Positions 49,865 to 61,000 of a stretch of 64,000 nucleotides of DNA are shown one piece after another. The notes under the pieces were generated by a model. It ran no database searches and was not told the DNA's origin. It saw only the letters and a program-made list of their open reading frames with translations. A program made the translations under genes and the position numbers. Location of the stretch: contig CM077824.1 of NCBI GenBank assembly GCA_039720395.1, positions 24,071,278-24,135,277 of the forward strand, in the 5' to 3' direction. Positions within the stretch are counted from its first letter, which is position 1. Each line of letters starts with the position of its first letter. The DNA comes from Liquidambar formosana (taxonomy: Eukaryota > Streptophyta > Magnoliopsida > Saxifragales > Altingiaceae).

Positions 49865-52800
49865 TAAGCATGTTTTCTAGCTCAGACTGTATGATTTCCT
49901 ATATTCCATTCTTTTCAGGTACATAAGACTTGTTGTTGTGGAGGCTCTTCGTTTGTATCCTCAACCCCCATTGCTTATTAGACGTGCGCTGAAGTCAGAT
50001 TTACTACCTGGTATTACTTTTCTTTAATGACACTTGGAAGTTCAAAATTTTGGTTCCTTGATTTTTTTTTTTTTTTTTTAAATTTATAATTTATAATTTG
50101 TTTTGATTTTATTTATTTTCCATCTTTTTAAATGGAGATGAGTATTTATATATGCTCTAAGTGGAGAGTAGAGTGAGTTGAAAAAGTGGAAAAAAGAAAG
50201 GGGATCATGCGTAAATATGAAGCTTTAAAACAAAGGTGATTTGATTTTGTTATTGAAAAGAGAATTGGAGAAAGATTGAGGGCTATGGGCGAACTCAAGG
50301 GGCTTTCAACAATGAAGGAAATTAGTTATTGCCATAAGTCTTGGGTGATTTAGTAAGGAGGAGGAAATAAAAACACCTGGGTCTTCCATGACATAGAGAA
50401 TGCCAGCAAGAGAATTGACGACATTGAAAAAAAATAGAAGTAAATGGCATCAGGAAGTTCTATCGAGGAAGCAATGTTTTAAAAAATGCATCCTGTATGC
50501 GCCTGGGTCTTTGGGCATTTTTGGGGGTGAAACGTCCTAGGGCATAAAAAATTAGGTGCTACACCCACTGGGCGTATGCCCCAACTATGAAACGCACGTC
50601 TTGAAGTGGAAAAATGGGTTTTTTTGCGCCTTTAGCATGGGGCGTACGGCCACCTGGAGATTTCCCAAATACTCTCCAAACCATCAAAACAGCAGCACAA
50701 TCTACGCTTCTCCCCTGGCTTAAACAAGCCAGTAAACCCTAAATCCCTAACCTTCCATAAATGTAAATAAATAAACGAAAGATTGGAGAAGAAAGAAAGA
50801 CAGAGAGGATGAGAAGAGTGGAGAAGAGAGAAGAGAAAATACAGCGAAGTGGAGAACAAAAGAGGAGAAGACAGTACCTTTCAGTGACCATCCAATGGCG
50901 ATCTCACAGCCTCTTCATTGAAACGGCGTCAAAAGCTCTTCTGTCAAATGCGTCAAAAGGCTAAGGTTCAGCCTCTTTTTATCTCTATATGGAAAGGCAA
51001 ACAAAGCCTTTAGAAAGGGTTTAGATCCACGTTGGCTTATCCCTCTTTATTTAGACACGTGTACTCTTTTTTTCTTTTTTTCACCTAATTTGTTCATTTT
51101 ATATATTTTTTGTCCCTGCCATCATTTTATTATTTTCTTTTTTCTTCATTTTTTTTTTTTTTTTTTTTTTTTGTGCCCATTCATCAAAACTTTACTAAAT
51201 GTTATTATTTTATATTTTTATATATAAAAATTAAAAACTCGAAAAACTTACGCCCAGCGCCTCGGGGCTTACGCCTCGCCCCATGGGAAGAAAAACTCTC
51301 CGCCTCATGCCCGCACCTTTTAAAACATTGTGAGGAAGTACTAGTCCAAATGCTAAGCAAAACTCTATCCAAGACTAAGGTTCTTATTGGCCAACCTTGA
51401 AGGGGATGGATTTGATCGATTATTAGTTGAATAGGAAGATCTTGGAATTTCCATTTTCTTAATTTTATTTTGGTGGAACTGTAGACAATGTTTATGTGGA
51501 TCGCACTTGGCCTGGATCATTTTTTTTTTTTTTTTTTTTTGCAAAAGAATAGAGCATAAAGCATCATAAAACATCCTAACATCCCAATAAGGTTGGCATT
51601 CTAGGAGTTTACAATCATGTGCTTACAGCTCCAAATATTATTAAAAAGAAGAAAAAATGAAAAGCAATACAAAAGCTATTGCATTGTAACAGAGATTTTG
51701 CAATGTAATAAAAGCCTTCATGACTACTAGGGGTGATCTTAATGAAGGTCTAGTTGAGAAATGGGGTGAAGTTTTTTTCCCCTATTCAAAGGCAAGAGTT
51801 GCAGTCAGCATCAAATATTTCTCTCAATCAGAGGAGGGAGATGTATATGATCTTAAATGTATTTGTCATCTGTTAGAGATATCTTGCCCTTTGTTTTTCG
51901 ATTCATGCAGTGAATTTTTTTGTGTTTTAATTGCCAATGCATGCATTAATGCAAAACAGAATTATAGTCCTCAGATAGTGCACTGGATTACTTGGAATAG
52001 GCATTTGATCATGATCATAGGAGTTCTTTAAGGTTGTGTTTGTCCTTAATGTAAATTGTAGTCCAGGTCATATTTGTCCAAATTGAGCTGCTATTGAAGT
52101 AGACACAGTTGCATGTGATAATTAAGGATAATATTACAATGCAATCTCCTGGTGAAAACTGGTTTTTTCAAGCAGTTATCCTCTGTGGGAGAACAAGGTA
52201 TTGACCAGATTACGTGCACTTGCCCATCCTGGGCATTGTCTATTAGTGATTTCTTTTCATGGAGTGGGAGGGAAGTACCACAATGGGATCAAAAGAGATA
52301 GGGCTGCCTAACCATTCTAGGGTTAAGGAGCCTATATTAATCTTCTCTCTTTATTCTTTCTTCCTTCATATTATTTACAAAGATTACATGGTATCAGAGC
52401 TCTAAATCCAGCTGTAATCTTAATTCTAAATATAAACCATGATTACCGAGCCCTAATTACACAAGTAAAACACCCAGCACCACACCACCATCTCTGGCCG
52501 ATCCACGAGTCTTCCTTCACACCTTTCAAACAACTCCAGCCATCCTTCTACACCATTCGACCAACACCAAACCACTCTCTCCCTCATTCGACAACCCTAG
52601 AACCTTCTATACCTTCAGTCGACCATCATAACAGCCCTAGCCTCAGTCAATCAGCACCCTAACGTCAATCGATCATCATAACAGTCACCGTTACTCATCA
52701 TGACATCTTTTATAGCCTTTGTTAAACAGCAGCATAGCATCAGTCGGACCTTCTAGCACCATTACCAGCATCATAGCATCAGTTGTTTACCACAGCACCA

Positions 52801-54977
52801 TTTCAGCTCCTGTTGGTCCAGGAAAGAAGCTCTGTTGACCATCATAGACCATTACAACTCCAGTAGTCTATCCTCACAGCCTCCAATGGCATTTTTCTCA
52901 CTTTTTGAAGTGCTTCAAGGTAACTCAATCTCAATATCTTCATGTTCTGCATTGTATTTGATTTTCCAAGTAAAAATGTGTATTGGATGAAGCTATATGC
53001 ACTGATTTTGAATTTGTTAGTTTGTTGTGATATGTGCTGAGGTTTTTTGGGATTGTAAGGGGTGAAGTGGTTGATAGTAGTTGTTAATTTAGGGTGCATT
53101 GTTGCGGAGTATAGTGGAGGACCTTGAAGATTTTATAATGCTGGTTGGTTGGTCTATTGACATGAATGGCTGAGTCAAAGTTCCGGAAAAGTGAATTCTA
53201 TTCCTTCTGATATTGTTAATATGCATGTTGCGACAATGGCAGAGCCAGGGGGGCCTTTGGGGGCACGTGCCCCCACTGGCATCAAACTTTTTATTATTTA
53301 TTTATTTTTTTGGGATAAGTTACCATTTGATAACTATTTACCAACATAATGCCAAACAAAGGAAGATAGTAGTCATTTTTAAGCATATATACAGTTCATT
53401 TGTAATAAATTGACACAAAAATCCTTTTTTTGGGTATTACATTCGAAAATAATTACCAAAACGTAATTTGTTTTAAAAAAATCTAGGGCTTTCAGTTCCT
53501 ACTTCATAGAATCATAGCACGGTGCCCCCATTAGAGATAACGCCTAGCTCCGCCCATGTGTTGCGACCATAAAGTTAAATGGCACTAATTACTTTTTTTG
53601 GGAACAAGCAATGAAGGTTATGTTAGGTACAAGGAAGAAGTTAAATTTTATATCGTCGGGTCCTCTATCCCAAGAAAGTTAAGAGTACAAGGAATGGCAA
53701 GTGGACAACTGTGTTGTTATGTCGTGGTTGTGGAATAGTATGAAGCCATCTGAGAGCTCTAGTGTTTTGTTTTTGTCCACTACAAAAGAGATTTAGGGGG
53801 CAGTTTGAGAGATGTATTCTATAGAGAAGAATATGTCTCAAGTTTATGATGTTTATCAGAACTTGTTTAATTTCAATCAGTCTAGCATGCCAGTCAATGA
53901 GTATTATAGTAGTTTCAAAGGATTGTCAGATGAAGTGAATTAGTATCATCCTATAACTTATAGACTTAAAAATCGCGATATATCGACGATAATCGCGATA
54001 TATCGCCATATCGAAGGGTAACGATACGATATATTGTTGCGAAATTGAAGAATTTTCAAAAAACAAAATATCGAACGATATCAGCGATATATCGAAGATA
54101 TCGAAGATATATCGTTGATATCGAAGATATATCGAATATATCGAAGATATATCGCTGATATCGAAGATATATCGCTGATATCGTTCAATATATTGACACT
54201 GCCATGTTTAAATGCCCTTTTGCTGATTGCTGGTGAAATTTTTACACATTAGAATAGGTTAGGGTTCACATATATATGTACATTTTACTATGCTTAGTAT
54301 TTCACATAATTTAAAATATTATTTCAAACCAATGACCTTTGGTCTAATAGCACTCTATATTTAAATGTTACAAAAATCTATTTCAATTTTATATAACATT
54401 TAAATGTTGAATTTGCAAAATTTTCTATTATTTATTTACTTAGCGCGGTATATTTTTTATACCCTACGCAACACATACTTGTATTATACATATTTAAATT
54501 GCAATATTTTGATGCTAGGTTGTGTATTAGAGTTTAAATCATTGTTTCCTAGAGTTTCAATAGAAATATCCATGTTTAACTCATAATATCCACTATATCT
54601 TTAAAACGATATCGATATTGTCGATATATCCGATATATCCACATTTTTGGACCCTCGATATATCCATTGATATCGATATTGAAGTCCTTGCCTATAACAA
54701 GTGATGTTGAAGTGCTTAAGCGATAACGTGAAGAGTTCTATATCTCTAAGGCTGTGTTTGGCAACTGTGGATTTGGATTTGGGTATGGATTTGAAATCCA
54801 TGGATTTAAAAATTCATTGTTTGGATAAAATATTTTGAATGTAGGATTTCAAATTGTGGATTTCAATAACCTCTATTTCATAATATCATGATCATGCTAA
54901 ATTCATCCAAATACATGGATCTGTCCCTTTGCAAACTGATAGATTTGCTTTGTTCCCTAACCCAATGCAAATTGAAC

Positions 54978-55008
<31 letters not shown>

Positions 55009-58000
55009 AAAAAAAAAAAAAAAAAAACAAAACAAAAGACAAAAAAAGAAAAGAAAAAAAAGACAAACAATCGTTCCATTCCATGTCATCACAAATTGTC
55101 CTGAGGCATCATACCAAACAACTTAAATCCGTATAAGTCCCAACATGTACACATCCGTGTCTTTTTTTTTTTTTTTTTCTTTTAAAAGGAATGAATAACA
55201 CAAATTATATATATATATATATATAGATAGACACACACACACACACACACACACTAGTGGTGACCCATGCAATCATAAATAAAGGAGGACAAAAATTTGA
55301 AATGTATAAATGAAAAATTCTATATATTGGAAGGAAAGAAAATAAAAATTTGAAATAAAGGCTTGTACGCATGTCATACACATCACTCAAGGGTGCAGAG
55401 AGAGCATATCTTGTTGGATAAGTCCCATTATATAATAGTTCTCAATAAACCAAGAGCAAGTATATACTTCTTGTGTTACCAAACAAATATATTTAAAACA
55501 ATCAGTAGACTTTGACATTCCATCGTTCTGCCTTCTTCAATTGCCCTTAAATTGTCAGAATACTAAGTCCTTTGTGGTTTTGGCTAATGGTTGTTTTTGT
55601 GCCATAGTTCATCCTACTCCTTTCCTTGTCAGTGGCATTGTTGTATTGGTCATTCGTCCCTATAGTCTTTAAAGCTTTTGTTTCTGTCTTTTCAGTCTAT
55701 CTAGTTTAGAGCAGTTTAGAGTGTGAAGCTCATTGGTCTACTCTATTTGAGCTAGTGCATTTTGACATTTGGGGTCCATCACATTATAAGAATCTGTTGG
55801 TTTTTCTTATTTTTCTTATTTTGTGTCTTTTGTGGATGATTGTTCAAGAATGACTTCGATATTTTTAATGAAAGAGCGTTATGATATTTCTTCAATTTTG
55901 AATTATTTCATAAAGAAGTTACTACTCAGTTTAGATGTGTTATTCCTATTTTAGAATCTAATAATTCTCTGGAGTATGTTAAAGGCCCTCTTCAATCTTC
56001 TTGTGATGCCAATGGGATTATCTATCAAATCTCTTGTGGTTATACTCCTCAACAAAAAAGGGTTGCTTTGCGCAAAAATTAACACCTTGAAATTGCTAGA
56101 ACTCTTATGATTCAAATGAAGGTTCCTAGCTATGAAGCATATACACAGAAATGTGACATGTTACAAATTTACAATACGACATGGACACCTCGATATGACA
56201 CTTCCTAAAAATGTGAAGACATTACACGACGGGGATACGACAATAAATAAATTAATAAGTATAATTTTAAATATATATATATGTATATACATACATATAT
56301 CCATTATTTAAATTAGGGGCATTTGGTGCCAAGTACTATTTCTTAAACTTTTGCATGCTCAAGTCCTGATGCAACATCTAGTCAAGCCATAAGTCCTGTT
56401 AAAGTTGACTAGACAAAAATGCCCCTATCATTAAAAGGCCATAAACGGAATTCTTTCTTTATTTTTCTACTATGACGTACCTTCCATCATAGCAAAGCAA
56501 TCTCATTATTTCTCCCAAAATTATCTCTTTACTTTTATTCTCTCCTTATTTTCTCTCCCAGCCACACATGACATTTAACTATTTTAAAAGCACTATATTC
56601 TCTTAAATTCAAAAAATTTCAAACCACTAATACCAAATTTAATTATTTTATTCATAATGTAACTATTAAAATTACTCCAAAAACAATTAATTTTAATTTA
56701 AAATCTACTAAAAAAAATTTAATTTAAAATTTTTAAAAGTAACTATTTTAAAGCAACATATTTAGTCAATGTAACTATTTATTTTTTTCCCCTAATGTTA
56801 TAATCATTATGGGTTTTGTTTCGAAGCTTTCGACGAATAGATTACAAAAATATAAATTTTATAAAAAATCGACATATAAATTAAAATTTATATCATTTTA
56901 ATGTTTAGAAACAAAAAATAACAACTTAAGGGTAATATAGACTTTATGCAATTAAGACCCTTACAAAACACTCATGTTTTACTTAGAATTGGACTTATGC
57001 CTATACAAGATTCTCACTTGGACTTTTGCCTTTACAAGTTCACTAAAATTGTACTTTAGGCTAATTTCCCTTTAAATTATTACTCTAACTTGTTTTAAGA
57101 ATTCTCAAAATTATATCAACAAAATACCACTGTTATAGGCTTACAAGAGGGCCAATATATTTATGTACCAAATTATGCAACTATACCGAAGCATGTTAGC
57201 AATTTATCATTAATACTAAAAAAAAAAGGTTAGCAATTCATCAAACGTGAAAAGGTTAAGACGCTTTGCAAGTTAGCACTTATATACTGAAATAGCCTTA
57301 GTTTAAGTCAGCACAATTGCCCTAAAAAAAAAAAAAAAAAAGAAAGAAAGAAAGAAAAAGTTAGCACAGTAAAAATATGAGGCACAATAGTCAATACATG
57401 GGCAAAATACACAGATATACACAAAGGACCTTAATAGACCATCCTTCTTTAGCTTCTAATGTCACAATCTCCAATGTTATATATATATATATGCGCAATT
57501 GTGATCACGTGAGCATTTACTTACCTAACTTATATCAGCACTATGCATTAGGAATTGTTCCCTATGCATTGGCCCAATGTACTTGCAACCCACTAATGCA
57601 CGAAGTACAACCCCCAATGTGGGAGCTGATATAAGTTATATCAGCACGTACTCATTTGATCGTCATCCTATATATATATATATGTATATGTATATATAGG
57701 GTATATGTAGATATACCCAAACAGCCACACTCAATCTTCAAAATAATCAGAACGAAGAAGAAGAAAAGTAGTTAGGGGTTACTAATGCTTATGATTTGTG
57801 GGTTCAGGTTCCACATGCGACACCGAGTGACACAACCCCATGGAAATTTTAGGACTCAAAACAGATATAAATTTTGGCACCAGCAATCTCGTCTATATAT
57901 TGTTAGTGTTGATGTTACCTTCTTTGAAGGTACATCTTTCTTTTCGAATTTTGGCATGTCTTTAGTTCTTAATGTTATTGAGTGAGTCTCTATTGCTAGT

Positions 58001-61000
58001 TACCCTTATTACAGTTCTCTCTGGCACGTCATTAGGTCTCTATTCTATTGCTAGTTCCCCCTGTTACTATTCCATCTAGTATTTCTATGTCGAAGCCCTT
58101 ACAGGTGTATCATAGACTGCAACCAGACCACAAAGAAAGAAGATCCGCCTGCTTTACCTCCTCCTTCACCTGATTCGACTGTGGTCCTCCTTCATCTAAT
58201 TTGACTGTGGTCCTGACTCATTCAGTGCTTTGTTGACTTTTGATCTTTTTGTTACTCTACACAAAGGTACTCATACATTTACTCAACACCCAATTGAGAA
58301 AATTCTCTTTTCCTTATTTGTCTCCTTAGTTGCATGTGTTTGCTAGTAAGACGTCTTCCATTATTGTTCCTCATACTTAGTCAGGCATTTGCTTCTCTTG
58401 GTTGGAAGAATGCTATAGATGAAGAGATGTCAGCACTATATTAGAATGGTACATAGGAGTTGACTGAATTGCCTCTTGGGAAACATTTTGTGGGTTGTTG
58501 ATGGGTATATGTGGTGAAATATCATTTAAATGGTACAATTAAGTGGTTGAATGCTAGATTGGTGGCTAAAGATTACACTTAGACCTTCGATGCCAACTAC
58601 TTTGAGACTTTTTTTTTTTTTGATAATAGACAATTGTATTAATCAAAAGAAGGAATACAAATTGGACAAGGAGTCCAACAAGGAGACCCAACAACCCAGC
58701 ACAAACAGCAAGAGAAAGGGCAAAGCAAAAGAAAAACAAAAGCCCTCACGGCATGATAAAGGGCAAAGCAAACAGAAAACAAAAGCCCTCACAGCCTACT
58801 TAGAAACCAACAAAAAGAACAACTCAAGGGGGGTAAAAGTGACTCCCAGAAGCTCTGCTCTTATCAACCTTCGAAGCACAAATCTCTCTCCAATTCCTTA
58901 CAATTAAAAAAAAAAAGGGAATACCATCAAAAGATTTGTCCACCGAAGCCCACAAGGAAGCAAAAAGGCAAATCCTATCCCAAATGCCATCCATCTCCTC
59001 GTGCAAGTCCTTAAAAATTCTTGCATTCCGCTTTAATCATATAACCCACAAAACAGCCAAAACCGCACTGCTCTACAGAACCGTAGCCTTCTTTGAACAG
59101 CCAAAACCTCTAAAATCCACTTCAAATAGGCCAGCAATATGCTTCGATCTAACCTCATATAAATCAGCAAGAACAAAAAGACGCTGCCAAAGCTTTAAAG
59201 TAAACTCACAGTGAAGAAAGAGATGATCCATAGTTTCCCCCTTCATCTTACAAAGAACACACCACTGCGGGGATAGACAAAAAGAAGGTCTCTTTCTCTG
59301 AACCCGATCATTAGTATTGGTTCTTTGATGGGCAGCAGACCAAGCCAAAATTTTAACCTTCAAAGGAATCGTAGCTTTCCAAATCATTCTAGCAGGATAA
59401 AAAATGGGAACCGATAAATCCTCTCTCAAAGAGTCAAATAAAGACTTAGAAGAAAACAACCTAGAAGAATGGCTAATCCACACTCTTCTGTCAAAGCTAG
59501 AAGGAGCCAATAGAACATTTTGAACAATGGCTAAAAGAGAGACAAATCGTCTTGCTTCTGTTTGTTTGTTGTTAACAATTGCCCACAATTGCCTTGGCCG
59601 CTTTATCAACTTGACATTAAAAATGTATTTCTTCATGGCGATATTCAGAAGGAAGTGTGTATGGAACGAACTTTTTGGTATGTTGCTCAGGGAGTCAAAT
59701 AAGGTTTTTAAGTTCTAGAAGGAAATTTATGGGCCTCAAATAGTCTCCTAGGGCATGGTTTCATAAGTTCAGTCAAGTAGCTGGTACTTATCGGTTGAAG
59801 TGCACCGTATCTAATCATTCAGTGTTTGTAAAACAAAGTATGTGGGGTAGTATCATTCTTGCAGTTTATGTGGATGACATAGTGAATACTGGCAGTGATA
59901 TTGATGGTATACAGTCTTTGAAAGTCACCTAAGTAAGCACTTTATTATGAAAGACTTTGGACAACTTAGTTATTTCTTGGGTATTGAAATGGCTAGATCA
60001 AAGGAAGAAATCTCATTGTCTCAAAGGAAATATGTACTTAGTTTTCTAGATGAGACTGGTATGATGAGAACTAGATATGTAAATACTCCTATAGATCCTA
60101 ATACGTAGTTCAATAGAGATGATGGTGAAGCATTTAATGATCCAGAAAGGTGCAAAAGACCCAAAGGGTAATTAATTTACTTGATTGTAACCTGTTCGGA
60201 CATTATCTTTGTTGTGGGAGTGGTGAGTCAATTTATGCAAAATTCTAAACATCAGCATTGGGAAGCTTTATGCAGAATTTTAAGATATTTGAAAAATGAT
60301 CCTCAGAAATGTTTACTTCTGAGGCCCTCAAATAATTTGGAAATAGTTGGATTTCAGATGCCAGTTGTGCAAGTGATCAATTAGATAGGAGATTTGAGTC
60401 AGGCTTCTGTACATTTGTGAGTGCTAATCTTGTTACCTAGAAGAGTAGGAAGCAAATGGTAGTAGCTAGATCCAGTAGAGAAGTTGAATACAATGCAATG
60501 AACGGCTCACACAACTTGTGAGATTTTGTGAGTGAAATCTCTTTTACAATAGATGGGCTTTTCTAGTGACAAGCCTATTCACATGTTTTGTGATAATCAA
60601 GTAGCTGCCTATATTGCAAATAATTCCCTGTTTCATTAGAAAACCAAGCACATTGAAGTCGATTGTCAGTCTTTTCAGGATTTGGTGACGAGGAAGAAAA
60701 TTGTTTCATCTTTTGCTAAATTGAGTGATTAGTTAGAGATTTTTATACTAAAGCTGTGAGTAAAGGATTGTTTTTTGACCTTTGTAACAAGTTGGGCATG
60801 ATAGATATATATGCTCGAGCTCGAGGGGGGTGTTAAAGTTATTAGTAGGGGTTTATTTGTAATTTTGTCCCTTATTGTTATATAAAGGTCTGCCTAACCA
60901 TGCTAGAGTTAAGGAATCTATATTCATCTTCTCTCTTCTCTTTATTCTTTTATTCAAGGTGCTGGAGGAGACTTTCGATTCAAGAAAATGGGTGGCAACT

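Larger units (their letters stand above)
52300..60956 (+). mobile_element. Decayed Ty1/copia element in intron 11 with nested insertions
   Basis: 5' LTR remnant (about 52300-52379, GCTGCCTAACCATTCTAGGGTT...), primer-binding site TGGTATCAGAGC (52389-52400), gag (53690-53945), integrase (55720-56115), reverse transcriptase and RNase H (58210-58611, 59528-60770), polypurine GAGCTCGAGGGGGG, and a 3' LTR 60831-60956. Nested in it are a hAT MITE (53234-53558), the CGATATATCG element (53959-54690), unassigned pieces (54735-55480, 56115-58060) and a LINE fragment (58612-59525). All coding parts carry stops. Confidence 0.85.

Noticed and set aside
51720..52031. 103-residue ORF in intron 11
   Set aside because: No domain recognised, typical of chance frames in intronic DNA, no splice context or conservation evidence.
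54888..55136. Proline/lysine-rich ORFs over the C-run and A-run
   Set aside because: They are translations of homopolymers.
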